A DNA stretch of 64,000 nucleotides from UBA10324 sp038326325 (GTDB lineage Bacteria > Bacteroidota > Bacteroidia > Chitinophagales > UBA10324). The stretch is taken from assembly GCA_038326325.1 (NCBI GenBank), contig JBBQJW010000015.1, positions 1 to 64,000 on the forward strand. The letters run 5' to 3'. Under the pieces are notes generated by a model, which did not search any database, was not told the origin of the DNA, and was given only the letters and a program-made list of their open reading frames with translations. Shown piece by piece: positions 44,664 to 53,599 of this stretch (position 1 is the first letter of the stretch; each line of letters begins with the position of its first letter). Made by a program: the position numbers and the translations under genes.

Positions 44664-45737
44664 TTAAAAATCAGGGCACTCTAATCTTTTTTTAGGGCTG
44701 CCTGCATTGTTGAATTTAAATTCGCGGAACTCAATAATTAGAGCAAGTTCATGTGTGCCTGCAGTGTTAGAGCGAAGGTCGCTGATGGTTAAATCATAAC
44801 TGTAACCGATTTTATAAACGATAGATTCTTTGTTCTTATCACCAGCTAAACCGAAATTCACTATGATAGCATCGGCTCGTTTAAAATCGGCAATCAAAGG
44901 AGTTTGATTGCGATAAGATAGACCAGCAAACAATGGTTTCATTGTTACATTAAACGAAGCAATGAATTCGCTCATGGTGCTTTGATGTTCCCACATCAGA
45001 TTAGGCACTAATAGAATTTTATATTTCTTCACTTCGTAACGAACCGGAATAACTGCACCGGCATGAATGACAATATTTTTTGGCAATCGTGAACCTGAAC
45101 CCAGAATACTTTCATCGGGTTGAACCATATGATGAATAGCCGCTCCGAAAGTATAAGTGGCAATTAAATTTTTTATTCTGTTGCGTTGATTTCCTTTAAT
45201 AAGTGCGCCAGCAGAAAAATCAGCAAAAGTGGTTGCCTGCTGATAAGGATATGGATTGCCTGTTGGGCCGGTAATTCCAAACAATGGATGCAGTTGATCA
45301 CTGAAAATCAATTTAGACCAATCCACTTTTTTATTAATGATGGAAGTTTGAAAGCCCGCCTGAAAAACCCAGTTCTTAGGTGAAAGAATCATTCGGTAAG
45401 AATATAATCCGCTAATACATTGAGTACGCAAACCACCTTCGCCTTCCGTATCGCTCCATGCATTTAATCCGATTCCACTACTTAGTGCAAGATCTTGCGC
45501 ATCTATAGAAACTGAATATGTTGGGAATTTGCTTGGAATATTTGTCCAAAGCGAACGATAATTAACTCCTGCTCTTAATCCTGAATTGATTCCGGTGAAA
45601 GCCGGATTTACATACAACTGATTAAAATAAAACTGCGAAAAAGTAGCATCCTGCGCTTTAGTAAAATAAACTGTTACACCCAGCAGAAAAAAAATTGCGA
45701 GCGCTTGTTTACAGATGAATTGAATTTTTCGTTTCAT
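44664..45737 (-). CDS. PorP/SprF-family T9SS membrane protein
   Basis: 357 residues from the ATG at 45737, which gives MKRKIQFICKQALAIFFLLG and cleavage after FTKAQ; the longer frame to 45923 overlaps the divergent glycosyltransferase and is unlikely. The mature start DATFSQFYFNQLYVNPAFTG is the hallmark of PorP/SprF, followed by GINSGLRAGVNYRSLWTNIP. These are outer-membrane barrels needed to secrete or anchor T9SS type B cargo. The position next to the SprB-repeat gene mirrors the sprB-sprF pair of gliding bacteria, so that gene is its likely client. Confidence 0.93.
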   Translation of the reverse strand: MKRKIQFICKQALAIFFLLGVTVYFTKAQDATFSQFYFNQLYVNPAFTGINSGLRAGVNYRSLWTNIPSKFPTYSVSIDAQDLALSSGIGLNAWSDTEGEGGLRTQCISGLYSYRMILSPKNWVFQAGFQTSIINKKVDWSKLIFSDQLHPLFGITGPTGNPYPYQQATTFADFSAGALIKGNQRNRIKNLIATYTFGAAIHHMVQPDESILGSGSRLPKNIVIHAGAVIPVRYEVKKYKILLVPNLMWEHQSTMSEFIASFNVTMKPLFAGLSYRNQTPLIADFKRADAIIVNFGLAGDKNKESIVYKIGYSYDLTISDLRSNTAGTHELALIIEFREFKFNNAGSPKKRLECPDF

Positions 45738-45825
45738 TATTTTTTGAACCGCGAGCAAGATATGCCATTTTGATACATCTTTGAAACCTCCATCGTTAAA
45801 ACAACAAAAATCAACTGCGTAAGAA

Positions 45826-46824
45826 GTGATTGTAAAAAAAATATTAATCATCCGCCTCAGTTCTATTGGTGATATTATTTTAACCACTCCTGTAATTCGT
45901 TGCCTGAAAAAACAATTGCCCAATGTTGAGTTGCATTATCTCACAAAAAAATCATACTCGATTTTATTGGAATCAAATCCGCATATTGATAAAGTGCATT
46001 TGTTTGATGGTGATCTTTCATCCACCATTAATGAATTAAAGAAAGAGAATTTCGATTTCATTATTGACCTGCATCATAACCTTAGAACTTTTCTTATCAA
46101 ATGGCAACTCGCTTTGCCGGCTCGCTCGTTTAACAAATTGAATTTCAGAAAATGGTTATTGGTGAATCTAAAATGGAATATGATGCCAGACAAGCACATT
46201 GTGAATCGTTATTTAAAAACAACAAAACCACTCGGTGTAACAGATGATAGCGAAGGGCTTGATTATTTTATTCCCAAAAAGGATGAAGTAAACATGCATG
46301 ATTTACCGCTTACTCATCTTCATGGGTTTGCTGCATTGGTAATTGGTGCGCAACATGCCACCAAAAAATTACCCTTCGAAAAACTGAAAGCAATTTGCGA
46401 AACTGTTACGCTTCCGTTTGTTGTGATTGGCGATAAAACTGATTTGTCCATAGGGAATGAATTGGAAAAATTATTTCCGTTTAAAGTATTTAATGGATGC
46501 GGAAAATTTAATCTGAACCAATCTGCATCGCTTGTTCGTCAATCGAAGTTTGTGATTACCCACGATACTTCAATGATGCACATTGCTGCCGCTTTCAAAA
46601 AGAAAATTCATGTTTTCTGGGGAAGCACTGTTCCTGCATTTGGCATGTATCCGTATTTCGGAAATAAAACAAAGTATGCTGAATTGTATAAATCAAATAT
46701 TATTTCGCACGAAGTGTTACACTTGAGTTGCCGCCCTTGCTCTAAAATCGGATTTGATAAATGCCCGAAAGGTCATTTCAATTGCATGATGAAACAGAAA
46801 CTGAATATTGATTTAGGCGAATAA
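45826..46824 (+). CDS. Glycosyltransferase family 9 (heptosyltransferase-like)
   Basis: 332 residues from a GTG at 45826. The GT9 fold is visible: KKILIIRLSSIGDIILTTPV at the N-terminus, NFDFIIDLHHNLRTFLIKWQ, a central GAQHATKKLPFEKLKAICET, and FVITHDTSMMHIAAAFKKKI followed by FWGSTVPAFGMYPY. GT9 enzymes add heptose or other sugars to the lipopolysaccharide core at the inner membrane; the sugar donor here is unknown. It is divergent from PorP/SprF and convergent with the DUF4294 gene, 6 nt away. Confidence 0.9.
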   Translation: MIVKKILIIRLSSIGDIILTTPVIRCLKKQLPNVELHYLTKKSYSILLESNPHIDKVHLFDGDLSSTINELKKENFDFIIDLHHNLRTFLIKWQLALPARSFNKLNFRKWLLVNLKWNMMPDKHIVNRYLKTTKPLGVTDDSEGLDYFIPKKDEVNMHDLPLTHLHGFAALVIGAQHATKKLPFEKLKAICETVTLPFVVIGDKTDLSIGNELEKLFPFKVFNGCGKFNLNQSASLVRQSKFVITHDTSMMHIAAAFKKKIHVFWGSTVPAFGMYPYFGNKTKYAELYKSNIISHEVLHLSCRPCSKIGFDKCPKGHFNCMMKQKLNIDLGE

Positions 46825-46830
46825 CAGTTA

Positions 46831-47418
46831 TCAGAAATTATTCTCGATACCGCGCACAATCAGTTCCATATCCTTATCTTCCTGCGGATCGTAGGGAACT
46901 TTTAAATCATACCCCCATAAACTTCCGGCACTCTGCCAGAAAAAAGCTGACATCGGATTTTTAAATTCTTTAATCAACTCGTAACAGTTCTGTCCGGTTT
47001 CTCTTGCAATAAGTTTAACCAATATGGCGCCTTGAGTAGTTGTTAAATTCTTAAGCGGTTCCTGAAACTGGGCATCTAATTCATTTTCCTTTTCCTTAAG
47101 AAATTTTTTGCGATCGCGACGACTGTCTTTATCTGCGAGTTCTGTTTGCACTTCGTTAAATATTTGCCCCGCTTTTTTTGCGTAAGGATAAACGATGAGA
47201 ATATTTTTCTTTAATGAATTGAATTTATTCTGTTCGAACGAAGAAGCAAAAGTTCTTAATGAAACTACAGTTATTTCCGGCAAGGTGAGAATTGGAAACG
47301 AATCATTGTTAACCACTATCACCGGAACATAAGCGCTTCCGCCATCCTGTGCATTTACCGGAATATTAAAGGCCGAACCAAGAACAAAAATCAGAAGGAC
47401 TTTATTAATGCTTTTCAT
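46831..47418 (-). CDS. DUF4294 family exported protein
   Basis: 195 residues from ATG 47418; the promoter box at 47425-47432 would start transcription near this ATG and excludes the upstream TTG. The signal peptide ends NIPVNAQ. The mature part has the DUF4294 pattern: YPYAKKAGQIFNEVQTELAD, RRDRKKFLKEKENELDAQFQ and LVKLIARETGQNCYELIKEF. The C-terminal SLWGYDLKVPYDPQEDKDME ends the family. A Bacteroidota-specific periplasmic protein of unknown function. Confidence 0.88.
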   Translation of the reverse strand: MKSINKVLLIFVLGSAFNIPVNAQDGGSAYVPVIVVNNDSFPILTLPEITVVSLRTFASSFEQNKFNSLKKNILIVYPYAKKAGQIFNEVQTELADKDSRRDRKKFLKEKENELDAQFQEPLKNLTTTQGAILVKLIARETGQNCYELIKEFKNPMSAFFWQSAGSLWGYDLKVPYDPQEDKDMELIVRGIENNF

Positions 47419-47424
47419 GCTTTT

Positions 47425-47432
47425 CAAATTTA
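47425..47432 (-). promoter_or_regulatory. -7 box for the DUF4294 gene
   Basis: On the minus strand this reads TAAATTTG, matching TAnnTTTG. It ends 7 nt before the ATG at 47418, so the message would be essentially leaderless and the start at 47418 is favoured. Confidence 0.5.
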
Positions 47433-47663
47433 GAACTATTTCCTTTATTTCAATTCATAAGCCAAACTCATTAAACGCACAAATTGGTTTGTTGTTATGG
47501 TTGGTGGTTAATCGCTTGTGGATGGTGCTTCGTAGTTGGTAGAGTATCGATGATTTATTTTCTATACAACTTCCTTCACAACAATTTTTTCTCGAATTTT
47601 ATTTTTCTAAAATATCTTTTTATTTTTCGAATGATTATTTAACAAAATTCCCAATTAAAAAAA

Positions 47664-48623
47664 ATGAAAAAGGTTTTAAAAGTTCTTTTAGTTATTGTGA
47701 TTGTTGTTGCGGTTCTCGTAGGAGGATTTGCACTTTTCATTTCAATGCGAGGTGTTCCTTACTACAAAGCAAAAGACCCCGGCATTAAAATCGTGAGCGA
47801 CTCCGGTCGCATTGAGCGCGGACGGGTGCTGGCGAATATGTTGTGCGCCGATTGCCACATGAATCCGAACACAAGAAAGTTAACGGGGTATGATATGAAT
47901 CCAAATCACCAATTACCATTCGGTGGAATGTTTTCCCAAAACATTACTCATGATAAAACTGTTGGTATCGGTGACTGGACCGATGGACAAATTATTTATT
48001 TGTTGCGCACCGGAATAAAACGCGACGGTCAATATGCACCGCCGTGGATGGCGAAACTGCCTAACATGAGCGATGAAGATATTGCTTCCATTATTTCATT
48101 CCTGCATTCCGATGACCCGATGGTGACTGCCGATGCAACACCCGACCGCCCGTGCGAACCAAGTTTCCTTGCTAAGTTTTTGTGCTTCGTTGCATTCAAA
48201 CCATTCCCTTATCCCGATCATGTAATTGCGCAACCCGATACAACCAATAAAGTGGAGTGGGGAAAATATTTAGTGTGGAATTTAGACTGTTACACCTGCC
48301 ATTCACAGGACTTTGCTAAAAATGATTACCAGACTCCCTCCAAATCCGTTGGCTTTTTAGGCGGTGGAAACAGAATGCCTGATGGTAATATTCTCTCTGC
48401 CAACATTACTCCTGATAACGAAACCGGAATAGGAACATGGACTGAAGAACAATTTATTAAAGCATTCCGCTATGGTATGAAACCAAACAATGCCGGAACC
48501 ACGCGCCTGCCAATGAAACCTTACCTGATGCTGAGCGAATCGGAAGCAAAAGCAATTTATTCTTACTTGCGCACTGTGCCTCCAATTCATAATGCAGTAA
48601 ACAGGAATGTGATAAAAGATTAA
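47664..48623 (+). CDS. Membrane-anchored dihaem cytochrome c
   Basis: 319 residues. An N-terminal membrane anchor (VLLVIVIVVAVLVGGFALFI) is followed by two cytochrome c domains, each with a CxxCH haem site: Cys61/Cys64-His65 and Cys209/Cys212-His213. Each domain repeats an NIT-D-T-GIG-WT phrase (QNITHDKTVGIGDWTDGQII and ANITPDNETGIGTWTEEQFI), with likely axial Met downstream (PPWMAKLPNMSDEDI, LPMKPYLMLSESEA). It resembles cytochrome subunits of membrane dehydrogenases. A periplasmic electron-carrier role is likely; no dehydrogenase partner is adjacent. The ccm genes for haem attachment lie a few kb downstream. Confidence 0.9.
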   Translation: MKKVLKVLLVIVIVVAVLVGGFALFISMRGVPYYKAKDPGIKIVSDSGRIERGRVLANMLCADCHMNPNTRKLTGYDMNPNHQLPFGGMFSQNITHDKTVGIGDWTDGQIIYLLRTGIKRDGQYAPPWMAKLPNMSDEDIASIISFLHSDDPMVTADATPDRPCEPSFLAKFLCFVAFKPFPYPDHVIAQPDTTNKVEWGKYLVWNLDCYTCHSQDFAKNDYQTPSKSVGFLGGGNRMPDGNILSANITPDNETGIGTWTEEQFIKAFRYGMKPNNAGTTRLPMKPYLMLSESEAKAIYSYLRTVPPIHNAVNRNVIKD

Positions 48624-48647
48624 TTTTTCCTTAGAAATAAAAAAATT

Positions 48648-48680
48648 AAAGATCGCTTTTAAAGAGGCGGTCTTTTTTTT
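48648..48680 (+). terminator. Terminator of the cytochrome c gene
   Basis: AAAGATCGC (48648-48656) pairs with GCGGTCTTT (48667-48675), including one G-T pair, and is followed by a T run. It lies 25 nt after the stop. Confidence 0.85.
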
Positions 48681-48703
48681 GGTGTAACAGTTTTCTTTCA
48701 AAA

Positions 48704-48737
48704 AAAATCCCAACAGAATTTCTTCTGTCGGGATTTT
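48704..48737 (-). terminator. Terminator of the gdhA-ccm transcript
   Basis: AAAATCCC plus ACAGAA pair with TTCTGT plus GGGATTTT across one mismatch, loop TTTC. The A run at 48701-48707 gives the T tail on the minus strand. It is 24 nt downstream of the gdhA stop. A TGTAACA motif lies between this hairpin and the previous one. Confidence 0.85.
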
Positions 48738-48760
48738 GTATTAATGATTTCAGAAATTGT

Positions 48761-50188
48761 TTATGGCCAGATACCAAGTGACATGTAAGAACCCGCCACT
48801 TTGTTTATAGAAACAATAAACGCAGCAGTGCGGTGATCTTTCACTTTTTTATTTGCTTTCAAAGTGTTACGAATGTCGTGAAAAGCACCGATCATTGTTT
48901 CTTCCAATCCGCTGTTTACCAAATCAACTTCATCGGCACCGTGGGTTAACCCTGCGCGTTCGCCGGCAGAAATTTTTTCACCCGTCATTCGTTCAATGGT
49001 GCTTACAAAATTCAGATTGGTGTTTTCGGTAAATCGTTTGTCCATGCGACCGAAACGAACATGCGATAAATTCTTGAGCCACTCGAAATAAGAAACTGTT
49101 ACACCTCCGGCATTCAAATACATGTCGGGAATAATGAAGCATCCTTTCTTCAATAATATTTCCTCGGCATCAGGTGTAACAGGTCCATTAGCACCTTCTG
49201 CAATAATTTTCGCTTTCACACGGGGAGCATTTTCTGCGGTGATCACATTTTCCAAAGCAGCAGGAACCAGAATATCGCAATCATACTCAAGACATGCAGC
49301 AGTGTTTTTTGAAACCTTTGCGTTCGGATAAGTTAACAGTGAACCGTGTTCTGCCTTGTACTTCATTACATCATTCAGGTCTAACCCTTTTGGGTTGTAG
49401 AGTGCACAATCAATTTCCGACAAACCAACAATGATTGCACCGGCTTCCCAGAAAAATAATGCAGAGTGATATCCCACATTTCCGAGTCCCTGCACCACCA
49501 CTTTTTTTCCTTCAATACCCATTGTCAATCCAAGCGCCTTCATGTCTTCAGCCACATTGCACAATTCGCGAATACCGAAAAACACACCGCGACCGGTTGC
49601 CTCTTTTCGTCCACGCACACCACCCTGACTAACTGGCTTACCTGTTACACATCCGTAAGCTTCCACCTGACCAGGATTGAATGCAACATAAGTATCGAGT
49701 ATCCAGCTCATTTCGCGTTCGCCTGTTCCGTAATCTGGAGCAGGAACATCAATGCCGGGACCAATAAAACCTTTTTTCATCAACTCAACGGTGTAACGGC
49801 GTGTGATTCTTTCAAGTTGATCTTCAGTATATTTTTTCGGGTCAATTTTAATTCCACCCTTTGCTCCGCCAAATGGAACATCCACTATAGCGCATTTATA
49901 TGTCATAAGAGCGGCAAGAGCCATTACTTCATCCTGATTTACAGCCATGCTGTAACGGATGCCTCCTTTGCAAGGTACTTTATGCTGACTATGCTGAACT
50001 CGATATGCTTCAATTACTTCAACTTCACTCCCAATCTTAATTGGAAATCGCATTCTGTAAACACTGTTACACGCCTTAATCTGATCTAGTAATCCTTTTG
50101 GATACTGAGTGTGTGCTGCGGCTTTATCGAAGTATCTTTCAACATTCCCAAAGAAGCTGTATTCATGTTGCGCTGCGCCTTTTTTCAT
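48761..50188 (-). CDS. gdhA: Glutamate dehydrogenase (Glu/Leu/Phe/Val family)
   Basis: 475 residues. It interconverts glutamate with 2-oxoglutarate and ammonia. Visible are CKGGIRYSMAVNQDEVMALA, KCAIVDVPFGGAKGGIKIDP containing the catalytic Lys, PAPDYGTGEREMSWILDTYV, GRGVFFGIREL, the nucleotide fold VVVQGLGNVGYHSALFFWEA, and AEGANGPVTPDAEEILLKKG. Length and motif wording fit the catabolic NAD-type group more than the 450-residue NADP type, but cofactor preference is inference. Its ATG overlaps the ccmD stop (ATGA), so it is translationally coupled to cytochrome c maturation genes. It ends at a strong hairpin. Confidence 0.95.
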   Translation of the reverse strand: MKKGAAQHEYSFFGNVERYFDKAAAHTQYPKGLLDQIKACNSVYRMRFPIKIGSEVEVIEAYRVQHSQHKVPCKGGIRYSMAVNQDEVMALAALMTYKCAIVDVPFGGAKGGIKIDPKKYTEDQLERITRRYTVELMKKGFIGPGIDVPAPDYGTGEREMSWILDTYVAFNPGQVEAYGCVTGKPVSQGGVRGRKEATGRGVFFGIRELCNVAEDMKALGLTMGIEGKKVVVQGLGNVGYHSALFFWEAGAIIVGLSEIDCALYNPKGLDLNDVMKYKAEHGSLLTYPNAKVSKNTAACLEYDCDILVPAALENVITAENAPRVKAKIIAEGANGPVTPDAEEILLKKGCFIIPDMYLNAGGVTVSYFEWLKNLSHVRFGRMDKRFTENTNLNFVSTIERMTGEKISAGERAGLTHGADEVDLVNSGLEETMIGAFHDIRNTLKANKKVKDHRTAAFIVSINKVAGSYMSLGIWP

Positions 50189-50436
50189 TGATTATTGTTT
50201 TGGTTTGAAATGTGTTCGTTAATTTTTCGTTCTAATTTTTTCAATTTCATTTCCTGACTGATTAAAAAAATTAGAAGCCCCGCAAAAATAGTAAGCAGCA
50301 CTGCAATCACAACATAGATTTTACCGTTGCTACGCATTACATCAGCCATTTCAATGGTATTATCAGGTCGCTGTGCAAATGCACTTACTGTGATTATTTG
50401 CAGAAGAAGAAATGAAATTATTTTTTTAAAAAACAT
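50185..50436 (-). CDS. ccmD: CcmD-family protein
   Basis: 83 residues. After a hydrophobic signal-like segment (FFKKIISFLLLQIITVSAFA) the protein has one clear membrane helix, KIYVVIAVLLTIFAGLLIFL, then a basic amphipathic tail MKLKKLERKINE. That is the CcmD layout seen in Bacteroidota, and it lies right after ccmC. CcmD helps release the haem-loaded CcmE chaperone in system I cytochrome c maturation. Family sequence conservation is low, so position carries much of the weight. Confidence 0.8.
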   Translation of the reverse strand: MFFKKIISFLLLQIITVSAFAQRPDNTIEMADVMRSNGKIYVVIAVLLTIFAGLLIFLISQEMKLKKLERKINEHISNQNNNQ

Positions 50437-50458
50437 TGTTGTGAATGGTCAATTGTAA

Positions 50459-51190
50459 CTAACTGAATTTACTTTCTAATTGTTTTGCTGAATTGCTTGC
50501 TGAATTATTAATTGCAAAATGAAATTTGCTGTTAAGTATTTCTATGCGGGCTGTTACACTTGCTATCCAGGTGCCGAGTAATGACCAGCCAATAACTGCG
50601 GGATAAAAAATAACACGCATACCATTATCCAAATCATATGCATTGAAACCGGGATTGCCTCCGTTGCCTGGATGCAGAGAATCAGTTAAACGCGGAACAA
50701 TAAATATGATGGGAATAAAAGTGAAGTAGAAAATAATGTTTGCCACTGCTGAAACGCGAGCGCGCTTATCCATATCGTCCATGCTGTTACGCAACACGAA
50801 ATAAGCAAAGTATAAAAGCAATCCGACTGCAGCAGCAGTTTCCTTAGGGTCGTTGTTCCAAAAAACTCCCCAGGTGCTTTGTGCCCACAACATTCCAGTA
50901 GTGATTCCGCAACACCCCATCAACAATCCGACTTTAGTAAATGAAGCTGCAAGAATATCGTGCTCCATTTTTCCCCTTCTTAAATAACGAATGCTGTAAA
51001 TCATTGCTACCATTAACATCAATGTCATTCCGAACCACATCGGAACATGATAATAAAGGTTGCGTATTGTTTCGTGCAGAATCGGAAGTGCGGGAACTGT
51101 TGCCATCATTCCCATAATGATTGTGAAAAGCATTAGCGCAATTGCTAAAAACTTCCACCACCATTTAGTCATCCAATTATTCATTGTCAT
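50459..51190 (-). CDS. ccmC: Haem transport protein CcmC/CcsA family
   Basis: 243 residues with six hydrophobic segments. The tryptophan-rich periplasmic loop is WAQSTWGVFWNNDPKETAAA near residue 105, and the two His ligands are likely in RNLYYHVPMWFGMTL near residue 45 and in the later loop. CcmC delivers haem to CcmE in the periplasm. It is followed by ccmD and gdhA on the same strand, and the ccmB gene lies about 120 nt upstream. The presence of a dihaem cytochrome at 47664 fits this machinery. Confidence 0.92.
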   Translation of the reverse strand: MTMNNWMTKWWWKFLAIALMLFTIIMGMMATVPALPILHETIRNLYYHVPMWFGMTLMLMVAMIYSIRYLRRGKMEHDILAASFTKVGLLMGCCGITTGMLWAQSTWGVFWNNDPKETAAAVGLLLYFAYFVLRNSMDDMDKRARVSAVANIIFYFTFIPIIFIVPRLTDSLHPGNGGNPGFNAYDLDNGMRVIFYPAVIGWSLLGTWIASVTARIEILNSKFHFAINNSASNSAKQLESKFS

Positions 51191-51309
51191 TTATAAGGCG
51201 GCGCAATATTAATACAGTAAGGGAATCAACAAAGAGATTTTTATCATCGCAGATTAATGAAGAAATATTGATTGAAATTCACTTTTCACTTTTAGTTTTT
51301 CATTTGTAT

Positions 51310-51969
51310 TCAATCTCTCCACAAAAACGGAAACAATAACATCGCCATAACCAGCAATACAGCATCTAAAGAAACGAGTAAAGCAAAATCTTTTAGTGGC
51401 CACTCTAACACTCCTCCATAAATTGCTTCGAGCGATAATTTCACTAACAATAAAAGTGTAGGAACCACAATCGGGAAACTGAGTACGGGCATAATCATAG
51501 CGCTGTTACCTGCCTTAGATGCAAGCGCACTCATGAGTGTGAATGTGAGGGAGAAACTAATGCTCCCGAGTATCACGACCAGAATAAAATAAGCAAGGTG
51601 TAACACTGGATTACCCAATACCAAACTATAAATTCCTAAACCAATCATGCAAAGCATGAGCATTAGCGATAAATTGTAAATCATTTTCGCAACGATAACT
51701 GAATGCGGACTTGCAATGGAATAATAGTAAAGCCATCGCGCTCTGCCTTCCTGTAAAAAACTTTTTGCCACTGCATTAACCGAAGTGAATAACATCACAA
51801 TCCAGAAAAGTGTAACCCACATTTCAGGTTTCAATTCAACGAACGAAATGTAAATGAGAAACACTACGGAAGCGAGATAAAGTATAATTCCATTGAACGC
51901 ATATCGCTGCCGCCACTCAATAAGAATATCTTTCTTAATTAAAAACCAGACTGCTTTGCTGAATGTCAT
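51310..51969 (-). CDS. ccmB: Haem exporter protein CcmB
   Basis: 219 residues from ATG 51969; the longer frame to 52137 runs through the mdh start and has no likely start. Six hydrophobic segments, with WFLIKKDILIEWRQRYAFNG at the N-terminus and EGRARWLYYYSIASPHSVIV in the first loop, the latter being a strong CcmB marker. Together with CcmA it forms the ABC complex that releases holo-CcmE; no ccmA is in the window. It is divergent from mdh, with 127 nt between start codons. Confidence 0.9.
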   Translation of the reverse strand: MTFSKAVWFLIKKDILIEWRQRYAFNGIILYLASVVFLIYISFVELKPEMWVTLFWIVMLFTSVNAVAKSFLQEGRARWLYYYSIASPHSVIVAKMIYNLSLMLMLCMIGLGIYSLVLGNPVLHLAYFILVVILGSISFSLTFTLMSALASKAGNSAMIMPVLSFPIVVPTLLLLVKLSLEAIYGGVLEWPLKDFALLVSLDAVLLVMAMLLFPFLWRD

Positions 51970-52064
51970 TGCTGCGGCGAAAATAAAAACTATTCGTGCG
52001 CAGGCTAAATGATAAATGTTGGAAATGATTTGAGTAAAATCATCCGCACATTGAATTGGAATTT

Positions 52065-52072
52065 TATTTTTG
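52065..52072 (+). promoter_or_regulatory. Probable -7 box for mdh
   Basis: TATTTTTG matches TAnnTTTG and ends 24 nt before the mdh ATG at 52097. It lies in the 127-nt region shared with the divergent ccmB start. Confidence 0.45.
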
Positions 52073-52096
52073 CGTGCATTAAAATTTAAACACAAA

Positions 52097-53035
52097 ATGA
52101 AAGTAACAGTAATAGGTGCCGGTAATGTTGGAGCCACATGCGCGAATGTTATTGCGCAAAGCGATTATGCAAGCGAAATAATTCTGCTTGATATCAAGGA
52201 AGGGATTGCCGAAGGAAAAGCCCTCGACATCTGGCAAACTGCCGCAATAAATATGTACAATACAAGAGTGGTAGGTGTAACAAACGACTATGCACGCACT
52301 GCTGATTCTGATGTGGTGGTTATCACCTCAGGTCTTCCGCGCAAACCTGGCATGAGCCGCGACGATTTGATTTCGACCAACGCCGGAATTGTTCGTGGTG
52401 TAACACAAAACATTCTAAAGTATTCGCCAAATACAATTGTGATTGTGGTGAGTAATCCACTCGATGTAATGACCTACTGCGCTTTTCTCACTGCGAAAAT
52501 TGATTCGAAAAAAGTTTTCGGCATGGCGGGCATTCTTGATACCGCACGCTACAAAGCATTTTTAGCTGAAGCATTAAATTGTTCACCAAAAGATATTCAG
52601 GCGGTGTTAATGGGTGGTCATGGCGACACAATGGTTCCGCTACCACGATATACAACCGTAAGCGGAATACCTGTAACAGAATTAATTGAAAAAGATAAAC
52701 TTGATGCCATTATTGAGCGCACCAAAAAAGGCGGCGGCGAATTAGTGAACCTGATGGGAACAAGTGCCTGGTATGCACCCGGTGCTGCTGCTGCGCAAAT
52801 GGTGGAAGCGATTGCTAAAAACGAAAAAAGAATTTATCCTTGTTGTGCTTGGCTCAATGGTGAATATGGTTTGAAGAATGTATTTCTAGGTGTGCCTGTG
52901 ATGTTGGGTAAAAACGGGATTGAAAAAATAATAGAACTGAAACTCAACGCCGAAGAATCAAAATTGCTTAACGATTCGTCTATCGCTGTTAAAGAAGTTA
53001 TGGAAGTGCTCGACAAAATGACTGTAACAGTTTAA
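52097..53035 (+). CDS. mdh: Malate dehydrogenase
   Basis: 312 residues from ATG 52097, which places VTVIGAGNVGATCANVIAQS at the N-terminus as in the LDH-like MDH group. Other motifs are SGLPRKPGMSRDDLISTNAG with the substrate-binding Args, VVSNPLDVMTYCAF, and the catalytic His in VLMGGHGDTMVPLPRYT. It oxidises malate to oxaloacetate with NAD in the TCA cycle. It ends at a perfect 14-bp terminator. Confidence 0.96.
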   Translation: MKVTVIGAGNVGATCANVIAQSDYASEIILLDIKEGIAEGKALDIWQTAAINMYNTRVVGVTNDYARTADSDVVVITSGLPRKPGMSRDDLISTNAGIVRGVTQNILKYSPNTIVIVVSNPLDVMTYCAFLTAKIDSKKVFGMAGILDTARYKAFLAEALNCSPKDIQAVLMGGHGDTMVPLPRYTTVSGIPVTELIEKDKLDAIIERTKKGGGELVNLMGTSAWYAPGAAAAQMVEAIAKNEKRIYPCCAWLNGEYGLKNVFLGVPVMLGKNGIEKIIELKLNAEESKLLNDSSIAVKEVMEVLDKMTVTV

Positions 53036-53057
53036 AATAAAATCAGTTTACAAATCG

Positions 53058-53105
53058 AATCCGTTGATTAGTATTTCTCATCAAACTAATCAACGGATTT
53101 TTTTA
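53058..53105 (+). terminator. Terminator of mdh
   Basis: A perfect 14-bp stem AATCCGTTGATTAG (53058-53071) / CTAATCAACGGATT (53086-53099), 14-nt loop, then a T run, ending just before the ATG of the next gene at 53110. Confidence 0.9.
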
Positions 53106-53109
53106 TAAT

Positions 53110-53538
53110 ATGCCGCACCACAAAATCAATATAGAAATACTATCCATTCAGGATTACGGCATTCACTGCTTTATTCCGGTAAAGGTGAATGGTGTAACAG
53201 CGCGCCTGCTGATTGATACCGGCGCATCTAAAACTGTTTTTGCCAAAGAGTTTATAGCTCAACATCACACCGAATTATATACGCACAAATCAGAACAACT
53301 AACCACGGGATTAGGAAGCAGCAATATTGAAAGTGAAGAAGCAATTATTCCGCTAATGAAAATCGGGAAGCTTCGGATAAAAAATTATCATGCGCATATA
53401 CTCGACCTCTCGCAGATAAATGAAACTTACCGGCAGGTTGAACTCCCTCCTATCGACGGAGTGATTGGCTGCGATTTATTGCTTGAACATAAAGCAACTT
53501 TAAATTTTAAGCGCCGCACACTTTCAATGAGTCAATAA
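53110..53538 (+). CDS. Retropepsin-like aspartyl protease
   Basis: 142 residues, the size of one retropepsin lobe. The catalytic motif is RLLIDTGASKTVFAKEFIAQ near residue 33-52, with D-T-G-A intact. The C-terminal part has the second conserved hydrophobic-Gly element PIDGVIGCDLLLEHKATLNF. Such short proteins act as dimers. There is no signal peptide, so it is cytoplasmic. The substrate is unknown. It is a single gene between the mdh terminator and a TTG-started lipoprotein gene. Confidence 0.87.
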   Translation: MPHHKINIEILSIQDYGIHCFIPVKVNGVTARLLIDTGASKTVFAKEFIAQHHTELYTHKSEQLTTGLGSSNIESEEAIIPLMKIGKLRIKNYHAHILDLSQINETYRQVELPPIDGVIGCDLLLEHKATLNFKRRTLSMSQ

Positions 53539-53599
53539 TCGCTCGACCTGAATTTTATTTCAATGCATGATATAAATTGCAATCGCTAATAATAAAACT

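Noticed and set aside
49466..50089. 207-codon plus-strand open frame opposite gdhA
   Set aside because: The reading has no family features, and the minus strand is an unmistakable glutamate dehydrogenase.
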